Of a stretch of DNA of 15,923 nt, positions 1-5,274 are shown piece by piece. Every line of letters begins with the position of its first letter. The first letter of the stretch is position 1. The position numbers and the translations under genes are program-made. The notes under the pieces were generated by a model. That model did not search any database and was not told the origin of the DNA. It was given only the letters and a program-made list of their open reading frames with translations. The DNA comes from Candidatus Collierbacteria bacterium CG_4_9_14_3_um_filter_43_16 (lineage in GTDB: Bacteria > Patescibacteriota > Microgenomatia > UBA1400 > MFAQ01), in NCBI GenBank assembly GCA_002789895.1, contig PFUC01000083.1, forward strand, positions 1-15,923, in the 5' to 3' direction.

Positions 1-6
1 TAACGC

Positions 7-64
7 TTCATGCTCATTATTGGATTGGAATCAAATCCTTGTTTCATGCTCATCTTGTATTGGA
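7..64. repeat. Two-copy direct repeat, period 36 bp
   Basis: The 11-mer TTCATGCTCAT occurs at 7-17 and again at 43-53, and each copy is followed within a few bases by ATTGGA. A short inverted repeat (GGATT 22-26, AATCC 34-38) lies between them. Only two copies lie in the window and the array may continue upstream. Function unknown. Confidence 0.35.
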
Positions 65-76
65 AAAGACTCCCCC

Positions 77-105
77 TTGACACAATTTGTAACATATATT
101 ACATT
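77..105 (+). promoter_or_regulatory. Possible promoter upstream of the first terminator
   Basis: TTGACA at 77-82, a 17-nt spacer and TACATT at 100-105. The -35 is perfect and the -10 weak. Transcription would start near 112 and meet the hairpin at 138-163, giving a product of about 55 nt if real. No ORF lies between. Confidence 0.35.
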
Positions 106-137
106 TAATCCAGCTCTACCATGCAGATTGTAAAGCC

Positions 138-165
138 AAAAGGAACCCCTGCGGGGTCCTTTTGT
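138..165 (+). terminator. Rho-independent terminator
   Basis: Arms AAAAGGA (138-144) and TCCTTTT (157-163) enclose CCCC/GGGG (146-149, 153-156), with A145 bulged and a TGC loop. The T-run forms part of the 3' arm. The stem is AT-flanked on both sides, so it could work in either direction. It isolates the nucleotidyltransferase gene from upstream transcription. Confidence 0.7.
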
Positions 166-191
166 GAACAATCAACCTAAAAATGTCTGTG

Positions 192-197
192 TATAAT
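192..197 (+). promoter_or_regulatory. -10 box of the nucleotidyltransferase gene
   Basis: A perfect TATAAT ends 7 nt before the ATG at 205, so the expected transcription start falls on or next to the start codon. No -35 match is seen at the right spacing and no Shine-Dalgarno exists. This suggests a leaderless message. Confidence 0.55.
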
Positions 198-204
198 TAA
201 GATC

Positions 205-489
205 ATGGACGCACGGTTATTATCCAAGATCAAACGTATTATTGATCCCATTAGACCTCGTGGATTCAAGATTTTTATGTTTGGGTCTCGGGTACGTGGA
301 GATAATCGTCGTTATAGTGATATCGATTTAGGAATTGAAGGCAAAGACAGGCTTCCAATCAAAAACCATCTCGATCTAGTATCCGCCTTCGAAGACTCGG
401 ATCTCCCTTTCAAAGTTGGTATCGTTGACTTTACCACTGTGACCGACAAATTTAAACTTAAAGCAAAAGAGAATATAATTGAGATATGA
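205..489 (+). CDS. MntA-like minimal nucleotidyltransferase (putative antitoxin)
   Basis: A 94-residue protein of the minimal nucleotidyltransferase family. The catalytic signature GS-x10-DxD is complete at about residues 27-42 (GSRVRGDNRRYSDID), with the two aspartates that bind metal and nucleotide. Family members such as MntA pair with HEPN proteins and add AMP to a tyrosine in the partner's RX4HXY motif, silencing its RNase activity. Here the gene overlaps the HEPN partner at 486 by 4 nt (ATGA), the usual arrangement of MntA/HepT and HI0073/HI0074 pairs. The frame is intact from the ATG after a leaderless promoter. The partner is frameshifted, so the antitoxin may now be unpaired. Family assignment is firm; the antitoxin role is inferred from the pairing. 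Confidence 0.85.
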   Translation: MDARLLSKIKRIIDPIRPRGFKIFMFGSRVRGDNRRYSDIDLGIEGKDRLPIKNHLDLVSAFEDSDLPFKVGIVDFTTVTDKFKLKAKENIIEI

Positions 490-870
490 AAGCAGACCTA
501 ATAAAATTTAATGACCTGAAAGAAGCTATTCTCAAGCTAAACGAAGGACTCAAAGAAAGAAAAAGTGAACTTGAAAGAGATGGGGTGCTACAAAGATTCG
601 AGTTTACCTTTGAGTTGGCCTGGAAAGTAGTTCAAGAATATGCCAAGTATCAAGGGGGTGGAAGTGGCTTCCCCACGCGAGGCAATTAGGGTGGGAGCGG
701 AACTTAGCATTATTGAAGATCCAGACAAATGGTTTGTTGATTTACAAAATCGAAACCTAACCACCCACATATATGATGCCGAAATGGCGGAAAAAATTTT
801 CCAAGAAGTAAACGGTTTTGCACAAAGAGTGAGCCAGATGGTCGTAGAAATAGAAAAATCTGACATTTAG
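486..870 (+). pseudogene. HEPN/HI0074-family partner, broken by a one-base frameshift
   Basis: Two overlapping frames together encode one HI0074-like HEPN protein. The first (from ATG 486) carries the typical QRFEFTFELAWK segment. The second (open from about 640 to the TAG at 868-870) carries SPREAIR and RNLTTHIY, a complete RX4HXY catalytic/AMP-acceptor motif. Reading changes from one frame to the next at the G5 run 654-658; removing a single G restores continuous YQGVEVASPREAIR and a protein of about 127 residues. As written, translation stops at 687-689, before the HEPN motif, so the toxin or substrate-binding half is lost. The cause may be genuine inactivation or a homopolymer sequencing error. 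The downstream half has no amino-acid substitutions at the key motif, so the lesion is recent or artefactual. Confidence 0.8.
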
Positions 871-1218
871 TGAGAACCAGAAAGTCCGTGTCCAAGCCAA
901 CCCAAAAAATCCTCGGAAATATTTTGCTCTTGCTCGGAGCCGCCGTCGCTCTGCGTTTTGGCCTTCTGTCTGGGAGAAATCATTGTCGTTCACAATTTCT
1001 CCGTCAATCCAAGCGGCAGGATCGGTGATGCCATTGTCGGTGTCGCTATGGACAATATCGTTACCATTACCGGTGCCAGCATTGTCGCTATCATGGGCGG
1101 TATATTTCTCGGAGGCAGTTCGCTCATCATGATCTTCGTCCTCATCCTCTGCTTAAACACTGTCCTCATTTGGCAAATCAGTGATCTCAAAAACTTTTTC
1201 TTAAAAACTGCTTCTTAA
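870..1218 (+). pseudogene. Small membrane protein, probably frameshifted
   Basis: No known family recognised. A GTG at 870 overlaps the TAG that ends the HEPN gene, and a second GTG lies at 888. This frame encodes a basic N-terminus and a convincing membrane segment (ILGNILLLLGAAVALRFG). It then degenerates after about 974, while another frame continues with GEIIVVHNFSVNPSGR and a second long hydrophobic stretch (about 1075-1180) ending at TAA 1216-1218. Deleting one G from the run 972-974 joins the halves into one protein of roughly 115 residues with three hydrophobic segments. If instead the second part starts alone at TTG 958, it would be an 86-residue membrane protein. The joined reading is favoured because the hydrophobic pattern continues smoothly across the junction. 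Confidence 0.5.
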
Positions 1219-1229
1219 CCACCTAGCGC

Positions 1230-1262
1230 TTGACATATAACTATATGTATATTAATATATAT
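1230..1262 (+). promoter_or_regulatory. Promoter and likely operator of the Phd/ParE-like pair
   Basis: TTGACA (1230-1235), 17-nt spacer, TAATAT (1253-1258). The 12-bp perfect palindrome TATATTAATATA (1248-1259) covers the -10, a typical site for autorepression by an antitoxin. The start codon is 8 nt past the -10 with no Shine-Dalgarno, so the message is likely leaderless. Confidence 0.7.
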
Positions 1263-1266
1263 CAAT

Positions 1267-1563
1267 ATGAGCACCACACCCCAAATCGCTACCGTAGCCG
1301 ACCTTCAGCGAAGCTATCGACCTTTAGTCACTCGTCTAAAAAAGTCAGGTAAACCACTTTTTATCGTCAGCAATGGTAAGCCAGATGTGGTAATTATGGA
1401 TGTTCAGACTTTTGAATCTCGAGAAAAAGATTTTCAAGATCTCGAGGAAACCTACCTTCTCGCCCTAGCCACCGAGGCTAGCAAAGAAAGCAAACAAAAG
1501 AAAACCATTATTGCTAAACCAAAAGAAACTCTGATGGACATTCTCAATCAAAATGGAGATTGA
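1267..1563 (+). CDS. Phd/YefM-type antitoxin
   Basis: A 98-residue protein with the Phd/YefM N-terminal DNA-binding fold. TVADLQRSYRPLVTRLKKSGKPLFIVSNGKPDVVIMD matches the family pattern (a helix, then a beta pair ending in a hydrophobic VVIM strand) at about residues 9-46. The C-terminal half is charged and lysine-rich (SKESKQKK), as expected for the disordered toxin-neutralising tail. It overlaps the toxin start at 1553 by 11 nt, so synthesis is coupled. The AT-rich dyad over its own promoter suggests autorepression. The gene is intact, unlike the other two toxin-antitoxin loci in this window. Confidence 0.85.
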   Translation: MSTTPQIATVADLQRSYRPLVTRLKKSGKPLFIVSNGKPDVVIMDVQTFESREKDFQDLEETYLLALATEASKESKQKKTIIAKPKETLMDILNQNGD

Positions 1564-1810
1564 GTATCCAAAGCGTTTTCTTAAAGCAGTTCGCAATTTA
1601 CCTCTAAGCGAACAACTCTTACTCTCTCAAAAAATCGAAATCTTCAAAAACAATCCTCAAGATCCAAAACTCAAAACCCATCAACTAACAGGTAAGCTAA
1701 AACACATTCACTCCTTTTCGCTCACCCATTCAAAAAGAGTCCTCTTCGTAATCAATGACTCCAAGTATATTTTTATCGCCGTCGGTTCCCACGATCAAGT
1801 TTATCGATAA
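1553..1810 (+). CDS. RelE/ParE-superfamily toxin (YafQ/YoeB-like)
   Basis: An 85-residue protein at the normal length for the RelE/ParE superfamily. It has the usual layout: short beta strand, two helices (YPKRFLKAVRNLPLSEQLLLSQKIEIFKN), then HQLTGKLKHIHSFSLTHSKRVLFVINDSKYIFIAVGSHDQVYR. The block H-x-L-x-G-K-L, the basic strand before VLF and the closing IAVGSHDQVYR resemble the YafQ/YoeB branch, which cleaves mRNA in the ribosomal A site. The final His-Asp-x-x-Tyr segment is where these toxins place catalytic residues. mRNA cleavage versus gyrase targeting cannot be decided from sequence alone. It is co-transcribed with the Phd-type antitoxin and is intact. Confidence 0.8.
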   Translation: MEIEYPKRFLKAVRNLPLSEQLLLSQKIEIFKNNPQDPKLKTHQLTGKLKHIHSFSLTHSKRVLFVINDSKYIFIAVGSHDQVYR

Positions 1811-1819
1811 AATTGCTAA

Positions 1820-1848
1820 TTGACAGACGTTTCAATTTACGCTATAAA
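1820..1848 (+). promoter_or_regulatory. Near-consensus promoter for a short transcript
   Basis: TTGACA at 1820-1825, exactly 17 nt, then TATAAA at 1843-1848. This is one of the best sigma-70-type promoters in the window, yet no credible plus-strand gene follows. The expected start is near 1855 and a terminator follows at 1905-1934. Confidence 0.7.
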
Positions 1849-1854
1849 TAACAC

Positions 1855-1934
1855 CAGACAAAAACGCGAGTTTTTGTTTAGAAATACTAGCAATAGTAAA
1901 TCGGAAGAAGGCCCCGCAAGGGGTTCTTTTTCTT
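1855..1934 (+). ncRNA. Candidate small RNA, about 75-80 nt
   Basis: The transcript predicted from the promoter at 1820-1848 begins with a perfect 8-bp hairpin closed by a GNRA tetraloop (ACAAAAAC 1858-1865, GCGA, GTTTTTGT 1870-1877). It then has a ~25-nt single-stranded AU-rich stretch and ends in a GC-rich terminator hairpin with a T-tail. This is the architecture of a stand-alone bacterial small RNA. The plus-strand reading frame through it has no recognisable protein character. Target and function are unknown. It could instead be a short attenuated leader, but no plus-strand gene follows closely. Confidence 0.5.
1905..1934 (+). terminator. Rho-independent terminator
   Basis: AAGAA (1905-1909), a two-base GG bulge, CCCC, GCAA tetraloop, GGGG (1920-1923), TTCTT and a T-rich tail. 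It ends the candidate small RNA on the plus strand and lies directly after the stop of the minus-strand gene at 1934, so it may serve both. Confidence 0.7.
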
Positions 1935-2083
1935 TAAAGATCTTCCTCGGGCCTTGTTTTTCCGGCAATCAATACGTTCCGCCCCCTCAATTCCTCAGAT
2001 ATTGTTGTAATCTCTGCTGCTCGACTTGAGTGCACAAAATCCTTTAGTGATAATGTGTCTCTTTTCTGTTCTCGGTCTCCCAA
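1934..2083 (-). CDS. Small protein of 49 residues, unknown family
   Basis: A minus-strand frame from TTG at 2083 to TAA at 1934 encodes a charged, soluble, helix-rich protein (for example TLSLKDFVHSSRAAEITT and SEELRGRNVLIAGK). The TTG lies 7 nt downstream of a perfect TATAAT (2096-2091 on this strand), matching the leaderless pattern seen elsewhere in the window. The frame is open further upstream (ATG near 2131 would give about 66 residues), but that extension reads the antisense of the promoter and of a recombination scar, so the short start is preferred. An 8-bp inverted repeat brackets the promoter. No homology recognised; coding status is inferred from promoter placement, composition and the downstream terminator. 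Confidence 0.45.
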   Translation of the reverse strand: MGDREQKRDTLSLKDFVHSSRAAEITTISEELRGRNVLIAGKTRPEEDL

Positions 2084-2106
2084 TATATAAATTATACCGG
2101 AGACCG
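2073..2106 (-). promoter_or_regulatory. Promoter inside an inverted repeat (candidate operator)
   Basis: CGGTCTCC (2073-2080) and GGAGACCG (2099-2106) form a perfect 8-bp inverted repeat separated by 18 nt. The minus-strand -10 TATAAT (2091-2096) sits between the arms and the TTG start lies in the proximal arm. This geometry fits a dimeric repressor site covering the promoter. Confidence 0.5.
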
Positions 2107-2121
2107 TTGAATAAGTAATAT

Positions 2122-2170
2122 TCCCCGTCATTGGCATGAATTGCGCCTCCGGTTGTCTCGAAAAATACAA
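2122..2170 (+). repeat. Chimeric duplicate of copA start and YHS end
   Basis: Bases 2122-2150 are identical to 2929-2957 (start of the copper ATPase HMA domain), and 2142-2170 are identical to 2679-2707 (end of the YHS domain). The two matches overlap in the 9-mer TGCGCCTCC, which both sources contain. The segment is a hybrid made at a shared microhomology and is non-functional upstream of the arsR promoter. Confidence 0.8.
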
Positions 2171-2207
2171 AGAAAACCGTGATAAAAATAATACAGTCTC
2201 AAATAAC

Positions 2208-2236
2208 TTGACACCAAACAATAGAAAGTATATATT
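2208..2236 (+). promoter_or_regulatory. Promoter of arsR-YHS
   Basis: TTGACA (2208-2213), 17-nt spacer, TATATT (2231-2236). Expected start is about 2243, leaving only ~7 nt before ATG 2250 and no Shine-Dalgarno. It probably drives the whole metal operon. No clean ArsR dyad could be identified by eye, so the operator position is open. Confidence 0.7.
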
Positions 2237-2249
2237 CAAAAAATCGAAT

Positions 2250-2792
2250 ATGTACCAACAAATCTTTGAGCTCCATACCGACATTCTCAAGGCTCTCTCT
2301 CACCCCAAGCGGTTAGAGATTGTTCATCTGCTTCGGAATCATTCTCTCTCGGTGAGTGAAATCCAGGAGATGCTCGATCTCCCCCAAGCCAATCTCAGTC
2401 AACACCTCCAAGTCTTGCGGGAAAACCAAATTGTCGCTTGTCTCAAAAAGGGCAAACAGATCTTCTATCGGGTCACCAACCCCAAACTGCTTCAAGCTTG
2501 CGATCTCATCCGTGAAGTCCTCTTCGAACAGTATCAGGATAATTCTCATTTCAACCAAGAACTAAGAACTAATATCTCAGACCTCCTCCCCATAGGTATC
2601 GACCCCGTCTGTGGCATGAAACTCACTTCCACCACCACCGCCTTCACTTTTTACGACAACGGCACCAATTACTACTTCTGCGCCTCCGGTTGTCTCGAAA
2701 AATACAAGGTTACGCGTCATTGCGAGGAACGAAGTGACGAAGCAATCCCCGCCGCCGAGATTGCTTCTCTCGCCATAGGCAGATCGCAATGA
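2250..2792 (+). CDS. ArsR-family repressor fused to a YHS metal-binding domain
   Basis: Residues ~1-90 are a classical ArsR/SmtB winged helix (ILKALSHPKRLEIVHLLRNH, then the recognition-helix segment LPQANLSQHLQVLRENQIV and the wing GKQIFYRVTNP). Residues ~115-150 are a YHS domain (DPVCGM ... NGTNYYFCASGCLEKYK), whose cysteines bind soft metals. The fusion would place metal sensing on the repressor itself. The last ~28 residues (from TRHCEERSDEAI) are encoded by an intergenic-type palindromic repeat at 2715-2794, which also supplies the stop codon, so the native C-terminus has been replaced. The ATG at 2250 is chosen because it follows a strong promoter; the longer frame from 2136 would read through the recombination scar. 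It heads the copper ATPase operon, so copper-responsive derepression is inferred. Confidence 0.85.
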   Translation: MYQQIFELHTDILKALSHPKRLEIVHLLRNHSLSVSEIQEMLDLPQANLSQHLQVLRENQIVACLKKGKQIFYRVTNPKLLQACDLIREVLFEQYQDNSHFNQELRTNISDLLPIGIDPVCGMKLTSTTTAFTFYDNGTNYYFCASGCLEKYKVTRHCEERSDEAIPAAEIASLAIGRSQ

Positions 2793-2794
2793 CG
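2715..2794. repeat. Palindromic repeat element, CATTGCGAGGAACGAAG type
   Basis: An 80-bp element with perfect 11-bp terminal inverted repeats (CGTCATTGCGA 2715-2725, TCGCAATGACG 2784-2794) and an inner pair GAAGCAATC (2739-2747)/GATTGCTTC (2759-2767). This REP/MITE-like type is found scattered in many bacterial genomes. Here it lies over the 3' end of arsR-YHS and is translated. Confidence 0.8.
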
Positions 2795-2800
2795 AGAGTC

Positions 2801-2873
2801 GTCATCCCGGACCTGATCCGGGATCCAGAATTGTTGACTATTTATATAGATTCCGGGTCAAGCCCGGAATGAC
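2801..2873. repeat. Palindromic repeat element, GTCATCCCGG type
   Basis: Begins GTCATCCCGG (2801) and ends CCGGAATGAC (2873). Each side carries its own hairpin (TCCCGGacctgatCCGGGA; TTCCGGGtcaagCCCGGAA), separated by an AT-rich centre. It is a common intergenic repeat type, directly after the previous element, and fills most of the arsR-copA gap. Confidence 0.8.
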
Positions 2874-2897
2874 ACAAAAAGTAATTAAATATACAAT
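2869..2897 (+). promoter_or_regulatory. Possible secondary promoter of the copper ATPase
   Basis: ATGACA (2869-2874, five of six matches to the consensus -35), 17-nt spacer, TACAAT (2892-2897). The -35 is formed by the last bases of the repeat element at 2801-2873. The start would fall ~6 nt before ATG 2910. Confidence 0.45.
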
Positions 2898-2909
2898 TTA
2901 AAATATAAA

Positions 2910-5234
2910 ATGAAAAATATCGTCACCCTCCCCGTCATTGGCATGAATTGCGCCTCCTGTTCCAGTATAGTCAATCGAGCCATCAAAAAAACTCCGGGTG
3001 TCAAAAGCAGTAGTGTTAGTATAGCCACCAACAGAGCCGTCATCGAGTTCGATCCCCAACAGACCTCACTCGAAAAAATTAACCAAAATGTCAAGGAGTT
3101 TGGCTATTCTTTAGATCTCACTCCACCTTCAACACCTTCAAGGCCTGGCCTTGAAGGTCAGGATCATATGCGCCGCTACGAAGTAGCTAGTACCCTTGGG
3201 GTACATCATACCGGCGAAGAGCATGTCGTTCTGCTCAAGAAACAAATCTCCGTCCTTTTCCCGGTATCCCTTCTGTTTTTCTTTCTGATGCTTTGGGATG
3301 CACTCGGGCGTTTCGTCGCCGGCTTTCCCCTATTTCCTATTCCCATGATGATCTTTAATCCAGTTCTCGCCATATTATCGACCCTCACTTTCCTCTTTTA
3401 CGGCCGAGAATTTTTATCCGCTATCGCTAGGTTTGCCAAAACGAAAGTGGCTAACATGGATACGCTCATCGGCATAGGTTCTGTCGCGGCCTACTTGTAT
3501 TCTCTTTTTGTCATTTTCTTTCCGGCAGTTGCGATAAGTCTAAAACTTCCCGAAACCACGTACTTCGATGTCGTGATTGTCGTTATCGGCTTCATTAAGT
3601 TTGGAAAGTTCTTGGAAGCCAATTCCAAACAAAAAACCGGTCAGGCTATCAAGGAACTGCTTAAACTTTCCGCCAAAGTCGCTCTCGTCGAGAGAAAAGG
3701 AAAAGAAGTGGAGATTGCCATAGATGCCGTCGTTATCGGTGATATCGTCTTGGTCAAGCCAGGTGCCAAGATTCCGGTAGACGGGAAAATTGTAGAAGGC
3801 ACTACCTCTATCGACGAATCCATGATCACCGGTGAACCGATTCCCGTCGACAAAGCTGTTGATGATATAGTCACCAGCGGTACTATCAACAATCAGGGTT
3901 TTATCAAGTTCCGTGCCGAAAAAGTTGGTGCCGACACTCTCCTTTCCCAAATTATCAAAATGGTCGAAAATGCTCAGAGTTCCAAAGCTCCCATCGAAAA
4001 AATGGCCGATACAGTCTCTGCTTATTTTGTTCCGGTTGTCTTGGGTCTTTCTGTCTTCTCTTTTCTTGTCTGGTTTGCCTTCGGCAATCTATCTCTCGCT
4101 ATCTCCGCTTTAGTGGGCATCCTCGTTATTGCCTGCCCTTGTGCCTTAGGTCTAGCTACACCAACTGCCATTATCGTCGGAGTAGGGAAAGGGGCTCAAA
4201 ATGGTATTCTCGTCAAAGACGCCGAGGTTCTCGAGAAACTGCACCAGATCAATATGGTAGTCTTCGACAAGACCGGTACTATTACTACCGGTAGGCCTGT
4301 CGTTTCTAAAGTAATCTCCACTTCAGATATGAGTGAAGTAGAAATCATCTCCATCCTCGCCTCCATGGAGAAAAAGTCTGCCCATCCTCTCGCCCAAGCC
4401 ATCACGGATTTTTCCCAAAATGTTGTCATCCTCGCGCATGCGGGGATCCATCTGGACAAACCCATCTCACTTCACACCATTCAACATTTCAAAGATCTTC
4501 CCGGCAAAGGTATCGCCGGGCAGTTCAAAAATAAAAGATATTTAGCTGGCAATGAGACACTTCTCAAAGAGCATAAGGTAGATCGTCAAGAGAAAAATAT
4601 TAAAGAGTACACAAGCAAAGGCATGACTCCGGTCTTTCTTTTCTCAGGCACGACCCTTCTGGGTGCTGTTTTTATTTCCGATACTCTCAAACCAGAATCA
4701 AAAGAAGCCATAACCAATCTTCACCATATGGGCATCAAGACAGTTATGCTGACCGGCGACGATCACGATGCGGCCGCCTATATCGCCAAAGAAAGTGGCA
4801 TCGACCGTATTTATGCGCAAGTCTTACCCGGTGACAAAGCTCATATTATCGATAAATTAAAGAGTGAGGGTCACAAAGTCGCCATGGTCGGCGATGGTGT
4901 CAACGACTCACCGGCTTTAGCGACAGCCGATGTCGGTATTGCTATGAGTACCGGCACGGATGTAGCTATCGAATCCGCCGGCATTACCTTGCTCCACGGT
5001 GACCTGAGTAAGGTCGAGAAAGCTATCAAGCTCAGCAAACAAACCATGAGAACCATCAAGCAAAATCTCTTTTGGGCCTTCTTTTACAATGTTATCGGCA
5101 TTCCTGTTGCCGCCGGCATTCTTTATCCTCTTTTTGGCATTATTCTCAATCCAGCCATCGCCGGCGCCGCTATGGCCTTCTCCTCCGTCTCAGTAGTCAC
5201 CAACTCTCTTCGTCTCAAAACGACAAGATTGTAA
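2910..5234 (+). CDS. copA: Copper-exporting P1B-type ATPase
   Basis: A 774-residue Cu+ efflux ATPase of the cytoplasmic membrane. In order: an N-terminal HMA domain with the metal-binding MNCASC (Cys14, Cys17); a first membrane block (~111-230); the actuator with TGEP (~310); the metal-site helix with CPC (~408-410); the phosphorylation motif DKTGT (Asp ~453); the nucleotide-domain SAHPLAQAI; GDGVND (~661); and C-terminal helices with FYN and the SSVSVVTNSLRL block typical of the P1B-1 copper subgroup. Every catalytic motif is intact. Two palindromic repeats are translated within it: one in the HMA-membrane linker (~residues 75-98) and one in the nucleotide domain (VILAHAGI, ~506-514). The flanking ArsR-YHS, two-component pair and HMA chaperone all point to copper. 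Confidence 0.95.
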   Translation: MKNIVTLPVIGMNCASCSSIVNRAIKKTPGVKSSSVSIATNRAVIEFDPQQTSLEKINQNVKEFGYSLDLTPPSTPSRPGLEGQDHMRRYEVASTLGVHHTGEEHVVLLKKQISVLFPVSLLFFFLMLWDALGRFVAGFPLFPIPMMIFNPVLAILSTLTFLFYGREFLSAIARFAKTKVANMDTLIGIGSVAAYLYSLFVIFFPAVAISLKLPETTYFDVVIVVIGFIKFGKFLEANSKQKTGQAIKELLKLSAKVALVERKGKEVEIAIDAVVIGDIVLVKPGAKIPVDGKIVEGTTSIDESMITGEPIPVDKAVDDIVTSGTINNQGFIKFRAEKVGADTLLSQIIKMVENAQSSKAPIEKMADTVSAYFVPVVLGLSVFSFLVWFAFGNLSLAISALVGILVIACPCALGLATPTAIIVGVGKGAQNGILVKDAEVLEKLHQINMVVFDKTGTITTGRPVVSKVISTSDMSEVEIISILASMEKKSAHPLAQAITDFSQNVVILAHAGIHLDKPISLHTIQHFKDLPGKGIAGQFKNKRYLAGNETLLKEHKVDRQEKNIKEYTSKGMTPVFLFSGTTLLGAVFISDTLKPESKEAITNLHHMGIKTVMLTGDDHDAAAYIAKESGIDRIYAQVLPGDKAHIIDKLKSEGHKVAMVGDGVNDSPALATADVGIAMSTGTDVAIESAGITLLHGDLSKVEKAIKLSKQTMRTIKQNLFWAFFYNVIGIPVAAGILYPLFGIILNPAIAGAAMAFSSVSVVTNSLRLKTTRL
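3134..3204. repeat. Palindromes inside the copA linker
   Basis: A perfect 12-bp inverted repeat, ACCTTCAAGGCC (3134-3145) and GGCCTTGAAGGT (3147-3158), has a single central base. It is followed by GTACCC (3190-3195)/GGGTAC (3199-3204). Both are translated in frame as a low-complexity linker between the HMA domain and the first membrane helix, which suggests insertion of a mobile palindromic element. Confidence 0.65.
4425..4450. repeat. GTCAT-CGCGCATGCGGG-type repeat inside copA
   Basis: Resembles the widespread intergenic repeat usually translated as VIPAHAGIQ; here the frame reads VILAHAGIH. The core CCTCGC/GCGGGG forms a hairpin around GCAT. It is inserted in frame in the nucleotide-binding domain, a few residues after the HP motif. 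Confidence 0.6.
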
Positions 5235-5274
5235 AAACACATCTTTGTCATTCGCGCTTGTTAGGGAATCTACT

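Noticed and set aside
7..64. CRISPR array
   Set aside because: Only two imperfect copies are present, no cas genes, and the unit is shorter than typical repeats.
96..130. tRNA fragment suggested by a GGTAGAGC-like string on the minus strand
   Set aside because: No cloverleaf, anticodon arm or T-loop can be formed around it.
1820..2029. Plus-strand ORF of 69 codons overlapping the candidate small RNA
   Set aside because: No start signal, unusual composition, and it reads through the terminator hairpin; the promoter and terminator explain the segment better.
2136..2249. N-terminal extension of the ArsR-YHS frame to ATG 2136
   Set aside because: It would translate the recombination scar and lies upstream of the TTGACA/TATATT promoter, so its transcript would not normally exist.
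5245..5274. TTG start 30 nt upstream of the response regulator ATG
   Set aside because: The AGGGA site sits between it and the ATG, and the extra residues do not belong to the receiver fold.
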